From Solibacteraceae bacterium (GTDB lineage: Bacteria > Acidobacteriota > Terriglobia > Bryobacterales > Bryobacteraceae), in contig JAJPJX010000147.1 of the NCBI GenBank assembly GCA_021324015.1, positions 1-49,390 of the forward strand: 49,390 nucleotides of DNA, read 5' to 3'. Below are positions 36,768-47,647 of this stretch, one piece after another (position 1 is the first letter of the stretch; the number at the start of each line of letters is the position of its first letter). A model generated the notes under the pieces. That model ran no database searches. It worked only from the letters and a program-made list of their open reading frames with translations, and was not told where the DNA came from. A program made the translations under genes and the position numbers.

Positions 36768-38273
36768 CTAGCGCCCTTCCAGGTTCCGCAGGCGCTCGGC
36801 CAGGCCGATGGGGCCTTCGGGGCGCAACAGCGGGAACAGGATCACGTCGCGGATGGACCGCGCGCCCGTGAGAATCATGGTGAGGCGGTCGATGCCGATG
36901 CCTTCGCCGCCGGTGGGCGGCATGCCGTAGCTCAGCGCGCGCACGTAGTCCTCATCCATCTGGTGGGCTTCTTCATCGCCGCGCTGGCGCATGGCCAGTT
37001 GCATTTCAAAGCGGCGGCGCTGCTCCTGGGGATCGTTCAACTCGGTATAAGCGTTGCCGATCTCCATGCCGGCGGCGTAGATCTCGAATCGCTCGACGAA
37101 GGCCGGGTCCTCGGGCTTGTTCTTGGAAAGCGGCGAGGTCTCGACCGGGTAATCGTAGATGATGGTGGGCTGGATAAGCTGCTCCTCGACCACGTTTTCG
37201 AAGATCTCGGTGAGGGCTTCGCCGGGCGTGGACTTGGAAGACTGCGCCAGCAGCCACTGGGGGTCGCACACCTGTTCGTGGGTGGGGCGGCCGCCGCCTT
37301 TCCAGAAGGCCACCACGGCTTCGCGCATGCTGTAGCGCTCCAGGCGGCCGAAATCCAGCTTGCAGCCCTCGTATTCGACTTCCGTGCCGCCGGTGGCGTC
37401 GATGGCCACCTGGCGCAGCAACTCCGAGGAAAAGTCCATGAGGCCGCGATAGTCGGTGTAAGCCTGGTAGAACTCCAGCATCGTGAATTCCGGGTTGTGC
37501 TGGGTGGAGAGGCCTTCGTTGCGGAAGTTGCGGTTAATCTCGTAAACCCGCTCGAGCCCGCCGACCACCAGGCGCTTGAGGTACAGTTCCGGGGCGATGC
37601 GCAGATACAAGTCGATATCCAGGGTGTTGTGATGCGTGGTAAAGGGTCGGGCGGCCGCGCCGCCGTAAAGCGGCTGCATCATGGGTGTTTCCACCTCGAT
37701 AAAGCCGCGGGACTCCAACTGGCGGCGGAAGGAGGCGATGATTTTGGCGCGGGTGAGGAAGACGCGGCGCGATTCCGGATTGGCGATCAGATCGAGGTAG
37801 CGCTGGCGGTAGCGGATCTCCACGTCCTCCAGGCCGTGCCACTTTTCGGGCATGGAGAGGAGTGTCTTGGCGAGGTGTTCCAGATGCTCGACGTGCACGC
37901 TCAACTCGCCTGTGCGGGTGCGGAAGAGGTAGCCCTCGGCGCCGACGATATCGCCCAGGTCCAGCATCTGGTAGAGCGCAAAATCGCGCTCGCCGACGGC
38001 GTCCTTCTTGACGTAGATCTGCAAGCGCTCGCCGTTCTGCAGCAGGTGCGCGAAGCCCGCTTTGCCCATGCGGCGGATAGTCTGGACGCGCCCGGCGATG
38101 CGCACGCGCACTTGGGGATTCAGCTCCTCGGCCGTCTTGGACGAGTATTGGGCCAGGATTTCCGGAATGGTGTGCGTGAATTCGAAGCGGTTGCCGTAGG
38201 GCCGGTAGCCCAAGGCTTCCAGCTCACGAATGCGGGCAAGGCGCTGCTCCAACAGGTCATCTTCCAGCGACAA
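36768..38273 (-). CDS. lysS: Lysyl-tRNA synthetase, class II
   Basis: A 501-residue cytoplasmic enzyme charging tRNA-Lys. The anticodon-binding OB fold is at about 50-150. Class II motif 1 is in [14 protein letters not shown], motif 2 in [20 protein letters not shown], and motif 3 in [15 protein letters not shown]. The TTG at 38273 is chosen because GAGGAG lies 6 nt before it and it gives the normal length; the frame is open for 20 more codons. A perfect TATAAT lies 26-31 nt upstream. It leads an operon with the LolC/E permease. Confidence 0.95.
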   Translation of the reverse strand: MSLEDDLLEQRLARIRELEALGYRPYGNRFEFTHTIPEILAQYSSKTAEELNPQVRVRIAGRVQTIRRMGKAGFAHLLQNGERLQIYVKKDAVGERDFALYQMLDLGDIVGAEGYLFRTRTGELSVHVEHLEHLAKTLLSMPEKWHGLEDVEIRYRQRYLDLIANPESRRVFLTRAKIIASFRRQLESRGFIEVETPMMQPLYGGAAARPFTTHHNTLDIDLYLRIAPELYLKRLVVGGLERVYEINRNFRNEGLSTQHNPEFTMLEFYQAYTDYRGLMDFSSELLRQVAIDATGGTEVEYEGCKLDFGRLERYSMREAVVAFWKGGGRPTHEQVCDPQWLLAQSSKSTPGEALTEIFENVVEEQLIQPTIIYDYPVETSPLSKNKPEDPAFVERFEIYAAGMEIGNAYTELNDPQEQRRRFEMQLAMRQRGDEEAHQMDEDYVRALSYGMPPTGGEGIGIDRLTMILTGARSIRDVILFPLLRPEGPIGLAERLRNLEGR

Positions 38274-38298
38274 ATCAATCTCCTCGGAGGAATTCGTT

Positions 38299-38304
38299 AT
38301 TATA
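38299..38304 (-). promoter_or_regulatory. Probable -10 box for lysS
   Basis: TATAAT on the minus strand, 26-31 nt before the lysS start, in an otherwise GC-rich stretch. Read on the plus strand the same AT-rich patch gives TATTAT (38298-38303), which could serve the divergent glycosyltransferase. No convincing -35 hexamer is present on either side. Confidence 0.5.
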
Positions 38305-38354
38305 AAGGCTTCACCAGCCGCGCCCAGCGGCACCGGGGGCCGGAGGCGTACCTA

Positions 38355-39086
38355 CTGACACGGTCAATTTCCATTATCATTCCTGCGTACAACGAAGAGA
38401 AACGCCTTCCCGCCACATTGAAGCGCATCGAGGCCTACCTGGCGGGCAGCGACTGGTCTTTTTCCGAAATTCTGATCGTGGACGACGGGTCCACGGACGG
38501 CACCGCCGCGGCCGCGGAACGGTTCGGTGAGGCGCACCCCGGCGCACGGCTGCTGCGCAACCCCGGCAACCGCGGCAAGGGATACTCCGTGCGCCACGGC
38601 ATGCTGGAGGCGCGGGGCGAGTGGGCGCTGTTCACGGACGCGGATCTTTCGGCGCCTATCGAGGAGTTGGAGAAGCTGTGGCGCGCGGTGGAGGCTTCGG
38701 GAACCGCCGGTGCGATCGGATCGCGGGCGCTCGACCGCAGGTTGATCGGAGTCCACCAGCCCGCCCTGCGGGAGAATATCGGGCGGCTCTTCAACCTGGC
38801 CATGCGGGCGGTGACGGGGCTGCCTTACCGGGACACGCAGTGCGGCTTCAAGCTGTTTGAGACGCGGGCGGCGCAGCGGATTTTCCGGCGCCAGCGGCTG
38901 GACGGCTTTGGCTTCGACGTGGAGGTGCTGTTTGTGGCCCGGCGGCTGGGCTACCGCATTCTGGAGGTACCGGTGCGGTGGAACAACGTGGAGGGCACCA
39001 AGGTGAGCCTCCTGCGGGGGTTGGCGGCGTTCCTGGATCCTTTTCGGGTGCGCTGGTATCAGCTACGGGGCCGGTATCGAGAGTGA
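38355..39086 (+). CDS. Family 2 glycosyltransferase, dolichyl-phosphate beta-glucosyltransferase-like
   Basis: A 243-residue GT2 enzyme. SISIIIPAYNEEKRLPATL opens the nucleotide fold, VDDGSTDGT binds the nucleotide, DADLSAPIEEL holds the metal-binding DxD, and DTQCGFKLFE is typical of ALG5/DPM-like proteins that load a sugar onto a polyprenyl phosphate at the membrane. No ATG, GTG or TTG lies in frame near the N-terminus. CTG at 38355 follows GGAGG with 8 nt spacing and gives the expected length, so I propose it as a start. The frame is open far upstream only as the antisense of lysS. Confidence 0.82.
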   Translation: MTRSISIIIPAYNEEKRLPATLKRIEAYLAGSDWSFSEILIVDDGSTDGTAAAAERFGEAHPGARLLRNPGNRGKGYSVRHGMLEARGEWALFTDADLSAPIEELEKLWRAVEASGTAGAIGSRALDRRLIGVHQPALRENIGRLFNLAMRAVTGLPYRDTQCGFKLFETRAAQRIFRRQRLDGFGFDVEVLFVARRLGYRILEVPVRWNNVEGTKVSLLRGLAAFLDPFRVRWYQLRGRYRE

Positions 39087-39090
39087 CCGT

Positions 39091-39810
39091 TCAGCGCTTG
39101 ATGATGACTTCCCGCAGGTGCTCGCGGGTGAGGAAGAACTTCACCGACTCGTACTTCTGAAACATCTTCTCCAGGGTGCGGTTATTGAATAACTGGGCGG
39201 GCTGGTGGGCGCCGTATTCGGTGACCTGGAGGCTGTTGAAATCCTGGATGCGGAAGGTATAGTAGGGCACCGTGCCAGGGCGGTCCTGGGAGTGGAAAAA
39301 GGCCAGCAGATAGCTGCGGGGCTTGACGATGCGATAGAGGCGGTCGATGGTGGCGCTGAGCAGGGGCGGCGCCATAAACTCCAGCGCGTCCCAGATGAGC
39401 ACGCCGTCGAACTGTTCGTCCTGGTAGTCCAGGCTTTGGCGGAGGAAGTACTCGATGCGGCTGGGGTTGGACTGGTCGGTAAAATCGTCCACACCAAACG
39501 TTTCCTGGAGGATGGTGAGCATATCTTCGGAGTAGAGCCGGTGGCCCAGCCCCGTGATGAAGCTGACATTTTCCTGGTAGGCGCCGCCAAGATCCAGGAT
39601 AGTAAGTCCGAACTGGTCGCGGATATACCCGAAGAACTGTTCCATGCCGCGGCTGTGGCGGATGGAGACTTTTTCGCCCGCGGCATCGGAGCGGCCGGCG
39701 TGATTGCGAAAGGAAGCGGCTGAGCGGGGGGCTGCCCCCTGGCCGGCGGCACGCGAACCGCGGAGGAAGCCCCGTAGTTTTTCCGGCAGTGACTCCCGGA
39801 GACTCATCAC
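39091..39810 (-). CDS. Class I SAM-dependent methyltransferase
   Basis: A 239-residue protein. TILDLGGAYQENVSFITGLGHRLYSED (about residues 70-96) is the SAM-binding motif I region, and FDGVLIWDALEFM matches the motif that follows in class I methyltransferases; the first 50 residues are basic and low in structure. It ends 4 nt from the convergent glycosyltransferase stop. It starts 7 nt after the bactofilin gene (GTG 39810 or ATG 39807), so the pair forms one transcript. The substrate is unknown. Confidence 0.75.
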   Translation of the reverse strand: MMSLRESLPEKLRGFLRGSRAAGQGAAPRSAASFRNHAGRSDAAGEKVSIRHSRGMEQFFGYIRDQFGLTILDLGGAYQENVSFITGLGHRLYSEDMLTILQETFGVDDFTDQSNPSRIEYFLRQSLDYQDEQFDGVLIWDALEFMAPPLLSATIDRLYRIVKPRSYLLAFFHSQDRPGTVPYYTFRIQDFNSLQVTEYGAHQPAQLFNNRTLEKMFQKYESVKFFLTREHLREVIIKR

Positions 39811-39817
39811 CCCTTCG

Positions 39818-40369
39818 CTACCGCTTCACCTCAGCGGGAGCCGCAGGGGCCGCAGCCGCGGCGGGGGTATTGGGCTTAACGCGAGCCGGTTCGGGCTTCA
39901 CGATGTCAATGCTGCCCTTAAAGTACGCCCCGTCCTCGATGATGATGCGGGCGGTTTTGATGTCCCCGACCAGCTTGGCATCCTTGCGGATTTCGATCTT
40001 GTCGGCGGCCTCGACGTTGCCCTGCACGGTGCCGAGGGCCACGACCTCGCGGGCCTTCACGGACGCCTGCACTTTACCGTTCGGGCCAATGGTCAGCTTG
40101 TGCTCCAACAGTTCGACGGTACCCTCCACGTCGCCATCGACATAAAGGTCTTCTTTGCTGAAGATCTGACCCACAATACGAACGGCTTTTCCGATCGTCG
40201 CCGAACCGGCTCGCGTGTCCGGCTCCATTCTTCCAACGGGCATTGGCTGCAACGGTGTAGCCTCCTTCTTGACCTCTAGAACAGGATTCGGCGCCACGGG
40301 CGCCGGTTTCGGGGGACTGGGGGGCTGAGGAGCAGGCTCCTCATCCCTGCGTTTGCTCCACATGCTCAC
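39818..40369 (-). CDS. Bactofilin, polymer-forming cytoskeletal protein
   Basis: A 183-residue protein. A proline-rich N-terminal tail (about 1-55) and an Ala/Pro-rich C-terminal tail (about 160-183) flank the bactofilin (DUF583) beta-helix, with regular short repeats such as VDGDVEGTVE, VQGNVEAADKIEIRKDAKLVG and AYFKGSI. Bactofilins polymerise without nucleotide and localise wall or envelope enzymes. GTG 40369 has GGGAGGG 8 nt upstream; ATG 40363 is the alternative. First gene of a pair with the methyltransferase. A TATACT box at 40427-40432 could drive it. Confidence 0.9.
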   Translation of the reverse strand: MSMWSKRRDEEPAPQPPSPPKPAPVAPNPVLEVKKEATPLQPMPVGRMEPDTRAGSATIGKAVRIVGQIFSKEDLYVDGDVEGTVELLEHKLTIGPNGKVQASVKAREVVALGTVQGNVEAADKIEIRKDAKLVGDIKTARIIIEDGAYFKGSIDIVKPEPARVKPNTPAAAAAPAAPAEVKR

Positions 40370-40462
40370 AAAGGCGGCCCTCCCAATAGTGACATCAATG
40401 CATTCATGATCTCTGCAACTTCCTTAAGTATAGCCAGGATACGGAAAATCCCGATTCTCGGA

Positions 40463-40480
40463 GCGGCCGCGTCCGGCCGC
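40463..40480. other. GC-rich hairpin between divergent bactofilin and phenol-lyase genes
   Basis: GCGGCC and GGCCGC flank a 6-nt loop. It lies upstream of both divergent genes, so it is more likely a regulatory or structural element than a terminator. Nothing else supports a specific function. Confidence 0.35.
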
Positions 40481-40492
40481 CTAAAGATCTAG

Positions 40493-41941
<1,449 letters not shown>

Positions 41942-41984
41942 AGGCCGCACGGGGCGAAGGCCCGCGCCTTGGGGGGGTAACATA

Positions 41985-43166
41985 ATGAGTATGTCTGTAG
42001 ACAGGCGCGCGTTTTTTCTGACCGCGGGTGGGGTGATGATGGCGCAGACAGTTCCGTCGAACCAGCGGGTGCTGGGTCTCATCGGCGCCGGGGGCCGCGG
42101 GCAGTACCTCATGAAACTATGCATGCGGCATCCGGAAGTGCGCATGGGAGCGGTGTGCGACGTGTACGAGCCGCGCCTGGAGCAGGCCTTGTCGGCCACG
42201 GGGAACAAGGCCAAGCCTTATCGCAACTATCAGGCGCTGCTGGACAACCAGGAAATCGATGCGGTGCTGATCGCCACGCCGGAGCACTGGCATTACCGCA
42301 TGCTGCTGGACGCCCTGGCCGCCGGCAAGGACGTGTACGTGGAGAAGCCCCTGTGCCAGACGCCGGAGCAGGGCGTGGAACTGGTGGAGGTAGCCTCGCG
42401 ATCCAAGAGCGTGGTGCAGGTGGGCATGCAGCGGCGTAGCTACGACCTGTTTCTGAAGGCCCGCCACGTGGTGGCAGACGGCACGCTGGGAGCGGTGCGC
42501 ATGGTGCGTTCCTGGTGGTTGAATAACGACCTGCAGGCGCCGGCGGGAAAACTGCAAGGACCCCTGGACTGGGAGCAGTGGCTGGGATCGGCGCCGCGGC
42601 GGCCGCTCGATCCAGTGCGCTATTTCAACTGGCGCAGCTTCGCGGACTATTCGGGCGGCGTGATGGCGGACCAGGGGGCGCACGTGTTCGACGGTATCCA
42701 CCTGCTGATGGGCGCCAAATACCCCCTGGCGGTCAACGCATCGGCAGGGCGGATTCACCGGCCGGGCGTGGATACGCCCGAAAGCGTGGTAGTGATCGCA
42801 GAATACCCCGAAGATTTCGTAGCCTGCTTTACCATCAACTACGCCGCCATGCATTACCAGCCGCGGCACGACCAGCTCACCAGCCTGGACGGCGATCACG
42901 CGCGGATGGACATCGGCCGGGAGAATTTCCTGGTGTACCGGAAGGGTGAGGAAGAGATGCCGGCACTAAGCGACGTTTCGGGGGGCTTTGACAAAGCCAC
43001 GGAAGCGCACATCAACAATTTCCTGGAGTGCATGCGCACGCGCGCGGTGCCGAATGCGCCGGTGGACCGCGGCTTCGCGGCGGCGCTGGTCACCCAGCTG
43101 GGCAATCTTTCGCTGCGCGAAAAGCGCCGCGTGCGCTGGAATGTACAGCAAAACAGGGTGGAGTAA
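41985..43166 (+). CDS. Tat-exported Gfo/Idh/MocA-family oxidoreductase
   Basis: A 393-residue protein. SVDRRAFFLTAGGVMMAQ is a twin-arginine signal, which means it is probably exported with its NAD(P) bound, as glucose-fructose oxidoreductase is. The Rossmann loop is GLIGAGGRG (31-39) and the family motif EKP is at 120-122 (VYVEKPLCQ). HWHY and GGVMADQGAHVFD are typical active-site neighbourhoods. It acts on a sugar or cyclitol. It lies 37 nt before an Oar-like receptor, suggesting an uptake-plus-processing unit. Confidence 0.9.
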   Translation: MSMSVDRRAFFLTAGGVMMAQTVPSNQRVLGLIGAGGRGQYLMKLCMRHPEVRMGAVCDVYEPRLEQALSATGNKAKPYRNYQALLDNQEIDAVLIATPEHWHYRMLLDALAAGKDVYVEKPLCQTPEQGVELVEVASRSKSVVQVGMQRRSYDLFLKARHVVADGTLGAVRMVRSWWLNNDLQAPAGKLQGPLDWEQWLGSAPRRPLDPVRYFNWRSFADYSGGVMADQGAHVFDGIHLLMGAKYPLAVNASAGRIHRPGVDTPESVVVIAEYPEDFVACFTINYAAMHYQPRHDQLTSLDGDHARMDIGRENFLVYRKGEEEMPALSDVSGGFDKATEAHINNFLECMRTRAVPNAPVDRGFAAALVTQLGNLSLREKRRVRWNVQQNRVE

Positions 43167-43203
43167 AGGCGCCGGGCCGCCATCTAAAACCAATGAGGCT
43201 TTG

Positions 43204-46200
43204 ATGCGAAACAGATACCTTTCTTTAAGCTTGCTGGTTTGCTTCGCGCTCGCGGGGCAAACGCTGAACACGGGGACCTTTTTGGGGGCCGTGAAAGATC
43301 CGAGTGGGGCCGGGGTGCCGGGCGCCACGGTGCGGGTGTTGCGTGAGGGTACGCAGTTTGCGCGCGAGGCCAACACGGACGCGCAGGGGAATTACCAGTT
43401 GCTGGAGATTCCGGCGGGCACCTACCGGCTGGAATTCGAGAAGGACGGCTTCCGCAAGGTGGTGCGGGGCGACGTGAGCCTGAGTGCGGGGCAATCCCTG
43501 CGCGTGGACGCCGATTTGCAGGTGGGCTCCGTAAATGAGACCGTGCAGGTGGAAGCCAAGGTGGCGCAGGTGGACACGGCTACGGCTAACGTAGGCAGCA
43601 CCATCTTCGGCTCGCAGGTGCAGGAGTTGGCTTTGAACACCCGCAGCTTCACGCAACTGATGACGCTGCAGCCGGGGGTGAACTCCACGCAAGCGCAGCA
43701 GCCGGGCTTCGGCTCGAACACCAGTGTGCCGTTTTCGTTCAACGGCAGCCAGCAGAGCTCCAACAACTGGCTGTTGGACGGCGGGCGCAACGTGGATCCC
43801 TACAACGGCAACAACCTGACCATGGTGAACCTGGACGCGATTGCGGAGGTGCGCATCGAGCGGAACGCGTACGCCGCCGAATACGGGCGCAACGCGGGCG
43901 GGCAGGTGAACGTGATCACGCGTTCCGGCACCAACCAGTTTCACGGCACGCTGTTCGAGTTTTTCCGCAACGACCACCTGGACGCGCGCAATTTCTTCGC
44001 CGCGGCCAAGCCCAAGAACCGGTACAACAACTTCGGCGGAACGGTGGGCGGCCCGATCAAGAAAGACAAGCTGTTCTTCTTCCTGTCCAATGAATACCGG
44101 CGCATTATCCAGACCACGGGGACGCGCACGGCCATCGTGCCCACGCCGGCGCAAATCGGCGGCGACCTGAGCGGGCTGCGCTCGGTGACGGACCCAACCA
44201 CCGGCCAGCCGTTTCCGAACAACCAGATACCGGCCGCGCGGCTGGATCCCAATGCGCAGGTGCTGCTGAAGAACTACTTCGCGCCGCCGACGCCGGGCTT
44301 CCAGTCCGGGGCACTGAACTTCACCAGTTTCGGCGCCGGACGGCACGCGCTACCGGTCGGGTCTGGGGCGGGTGGACTATAACATCACGCCCACGCTGAC
44401 GTTTTTCGGGCGCTATAACATCGACAGCACGCGGCTTTCGAGCCCCTTCGGACTATTCGCCTCCAACCCCATGCCCACGGTGGCGGCCTCCGAGCAGGCG
44501 CACATCATGTATACCAGCAACGCGTCGCTGAACTGGACCATCCGGCCGGACCTGCTGAACCAGTTCACCACCGCGTGGTACCACGGCTCCATGGCCATTA
44601 CCACGACGCCTTTCGCCTCGCGCACCCGTGTGCCAGGCTTCACGGTGCCGCGGGTGTTCGATACGGTGACCGACTCGGGAGGGCTGATCCCCTCCATCAA
44701 CATGACGCAAGGGTACGCCGGCATCAGCATCATCTGGCCGCAGAACATTTCGCATTACACTTATGAGCTGATCGACAACCTGAGCTACATCCGGGGGCGG
44801 CACATCTTCAAGTTCGGCGGCAGCGTGGACAAGGAGAACAAGACGCAGAACAACAGCAACCCGAACAACAACGGCTCGTTCACCTTCGACGGATCGGCCA
44901 CGGGGCTTTCTCTGGCGGACCTCTTGCTGGGCCGCGCCTATCAATACACGGAGAACTCCGCGCACGTACTGGGCAGCCTGCGCTTCACGGACTTCTCCTG
45001 GTACGTGCAGGATCAATTCCGGGCCACCTCGCGGCTGACGCTGACCTACGGCGTGCGCTACGAATTCTTCCAGCCGGAACACGACGACGCGGGCACCATC
45101 TCTTACTTCGATCCGCGGCGCTTCGACTTCTCGAAGGCGGCGCAGGTGCTGCCCAACGGCCAGATTGTTTCGGGCACGGAGAATTTCGCCAACGGGGTGG
45201 TGCCGGCGGGCGCCAGCGCGCCGTTCGGCTACGCCCTCACCAACTCGGTGCACAACACCTTTGCGCCGCGGCTGGGCTTTTCCTACGCGCTCACCAAGGA
45301 CAACCTGACGGTGCTGCGGGGCGGCTACGGCATGTTTCACGACCGCTGGTCGCAGTTCGCCTCGGCGGCGCGCAACAACTATCCCTTCAACCAGAGCCTG
45401 TCGATCTTCAACACGAATTTCAGCAATCCCTCGCAGGGCACGCGGCGGGTCTTCCCCATCGGCCTGACGAATTTCAATTCGCCATGGGAGATCCCGTACA
45501 TGCAGAAATGGTCGCTGGGGGTGCAGCGGCAACTTCCGGCGGAGGTGCTGCTGGACGTGAGCTATGTAGGCTCCAAGGGCAACCACCTGCTCAAGACCGT
45601 GGACATCAACCAGCCGGTGGCCAGCGCGGCGACGGCCAGCGGCCAGGTGAGCCCCAACGCGGTGCGGCCGTACCCGGGATTCGCCTCTATCAACACCTAC
45701 GAAACAGTGGGCAACTCGGTATACCACTCGCTGCAGGTCTCCGCGGTGCGGCGCTTTTCCGCGGGCCTTTCCGTGCAGGGATCGTACACGTACAGCAAGA
45801 CCATCGACGACGCGGTGACGCCCATGAATTCCTACGCTTCCCCGCGGCTGGAGAGGGCGCTTTCCACCTTCGACCGCACGCACGTGCTGGTGATGAGCTA
45901 TGTCTGGGAGCTGCCGCTGGCCAGGCAGGCGCAGGGCTGGCGCAAGCGAGCCTTGCAGGGCTGGCAGATCTCAGGGATCAGCAGCTTCGAATCCGGGCTG
46001 CCGCTGACTATCGCCATCCCGGGGGACCGCGCGGGCGTCGGAGGCGGCACGCAGCGGCCCAACCTGACGGGCCCCATCGTGCGCCAGATGGACCTGGCGG
46101 CCTGGTTTAACACCAACGTCTTCGCCGTGCCGGCGCTGGGGACATTCGGCAACGCCGGCCGCTCGCTGGTACGCGGGCCGGGTGTCAACAACTGGGACCT

Positions 46201-46387
46201 CTCCTTCAGCAAGCGCACCATGATTCACGAGAGCGTGGAGCTGCAATTCCGGGGCGAGTTCTTCAACTTGTTCAACCACACGCAGTATAGCGGCGTGAGT
46301 ACCACGGTGGGGGCAGCCACTTTCGGCCAAGTGACCAGTGCGCGGGACCCGCGCATCACTCAACTGGGCCTGAGGTTACTGTTTTGA
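43204..46387 (+). pseudogene. Oar-like TonB-dependent receptor, interrupted by a frameshift
   Basis: A receptor of about 1060 residues split over two frames. The first part (43204 to about 44340) has a signal peptide, a carboxypeptidase-regulatory-like domain (GTFLGAVKDPSGAGVPGATV) and the plug with SFNGSQQSSNNWLLDGG. The second part (about 44340 to 46387) continues the barrel from GRVDYNITPTLTFFGRYN to the final LGLRLLF. The frame changes within about 44320-44345. GAGG precedes ATG 43204 by about 5 nt. Either an inactive receptor or a sequencing error. The downstream epimerase overlaps its stop, so an intact gene would be part of the same operon. Confidence 0.85.
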
Positions 46388-47586
46388 TCGCGGCGGCGGA
46401 ACTCGCCCGGAAATTCCGGCGCGAACTGTTTGAAGTGGTGTTGCCCTTCTGGGAACAGCACGGCATCGACCACCAGCACGGGGGATTCCTGTGCAGTCTG
46501 GACCACGCCGGGTCGCTGGTCAGCGACCGGAAGTTTCACTGGTTCCAGGGCCGCGGCATCTGGTTCTACAGCTATCTGTACCAGCACTTCGGACGGGACC
46601 CCCGGCACCTCGAGACTGCGCGGAGGGCCATGGAATTCCTGCTGCGGCACGCACCCCAGCCAGACGGCTGGTGGGCGGAAGTGCTGGCGCGCGACGGGAG
46701 CGTGCTGCGGCCCTTCCAGGGCGACCTCTACGGCATGTATTTCGCCGTGGAGGGCCTGGCGGAATACGCCGCAGCCAGCGGGGAGGCGCGGCCGCTCGAA
46801 ACGGCGCTGGAGCTGTTCCAGAAGCTGTGGCGTGAGATCCACCGGAATGACTTCGGGCCGCGGGAACAAGGCCTCTGGATGGTCAACCTGCTGATCGCCA
46901 CGCGGCTGCTGGAGCGCTGGCATCCGGAGGGTGTGGCGGAAATCTGCGACGAGAGCCTGGAAGCGATCGTCCACCGGCACTACAACCCGGAGCTCGGCCT
47001 GAATAACGAGCGCCTGAGCCGGGATTTCAGCCGGGAGCCGGAAGAGGCCACCAAGTGCGTGATTGGCCACAGCGTGGAATGCCTGTGGATGGTCATGGAC
47101 GAGGCGCTGCGCCGCGGGGATGGGAAGCTGTGGGAACTGGCGGCGGAGCGCATCCGGCGCCACCTGGACGTGGGCTGGGACCACGTCTATGGGGGCGCGG
47201 CAACGGCGGTGAATGTGGGCCACCCGGAATACGAATGGCCGGTGGACCATCCCGTGGAGACCGGGCTGGAGTTCCACGAACGCGGCGAGTATCACTACAT
47301 GAAGTCTTTCTGGGCCGTGAACGAGACCCAGGTGGCCACGCTCCCGATCTTCGAGCGCACGGGCGCGGAATGGGCGGCCCGCTATTTTCTGCTGGCGGAG
47401 GAGGCGCGGGAGCGCAGGTTTTCACTGCGGCCCCGCGGGTATCCCCTGTACCTGCTGTTCACGGACCGGCAATTCTCTTTCCAGCCGCGTACCTTCCGGC
47501 AGGACAACTACCATCTGCCGCGGCAGTTGATGTTCAACCTGCGGGTGCTGGAGCGCATGGCGCCCCTCTCCGGCGGCTTGCCGTGA
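46384..47586 (+). CDS. N-acylglucosamine 2-epimerase (AGE)/cellobiose-epimerase family protein
   Basis: A 400-residue (alpha/alpha)6-barrel enzyme. WFQGRGIWFYSYLYQHF, GDLYGMYFAVEGLAEYA, IGHSVECLWMVMDEA and EYHYMKSFWAVNE carry the family's conserved aromatic and acidic residues and histidines. Such enzymes epimerise or isomerise sugars such as GlcNAc, mannose or cellobiose. TTG 46384 overlaps the Oar stop by 4 nt (TTGA) and GAGG lies 8 nt upstream, so translation is coupled. No signal peptide, so it is cytoplasmic, acting after import. The sugar is unknown. Confidence 0.9.
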   Translation: MIAAAELARKFRRELFEVVLPFWEQHGIDHQHGGFLCSLDHAGSLVSDRKFHWFQGRGIWFYSYLYQHFGRDPRHLETARRAMEFLLRHAPQPDGWWAEVLARDGSVLRPFQGDLYGMYFAVEGLAEYAAASGEARPLETALELFQKLWREIHRNDFGPREQGLWMVNLLIATRLLERWHPEGVAEICDESLEAIVHRHYNPELGLNNERLSRDFSREPEEATKCVIGHSVECLWMVMDEALRRGDGKLWELAAERIRRHLDVGWDHVYGGAATAVNVGHPEYEWPVDHPVETGLEFHERGEYHYMKSFWAVNETQVATLPIFERTGAEWAARYFLLAEEARERRFSLRPRGYPLYLLFTDRQFSFQPRTFRQDNYHLPRQLMFNLRVLERMAPLSGGLP

Positions 47587-47602
47587 CGGACCCGTACAGT
47601 TC

Positions 47603-47647
47603 TCTCCCAGCGGGGAGATCGCAGCCGCGGTGAGCACGTACGCGGCT
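47603..47647. terminator. Two hairpins between convergent epimerase and TIGR03437 genes
   Basis: TCTCCC and GGGAGA (47603-47618) form a 6-bp stem; AGCCGCG (47623-47629) and CGCGGCT (47641-47647) form a 7-bp stem. They occupy most of the 59-nt gap and the second reaches the minus-strand stop codon. No U-tract follows, so they may work as bidirectional, protein-assisted or weak terminators. Confidence 0.45.

Noticed and set aside
36963-38354. Long upstream extension of the glycosyltransferase frame
   Set aside because: It lies entirely antisense to lysS and the sequence before SISIIIP has no protein character; the true start is near 38355.
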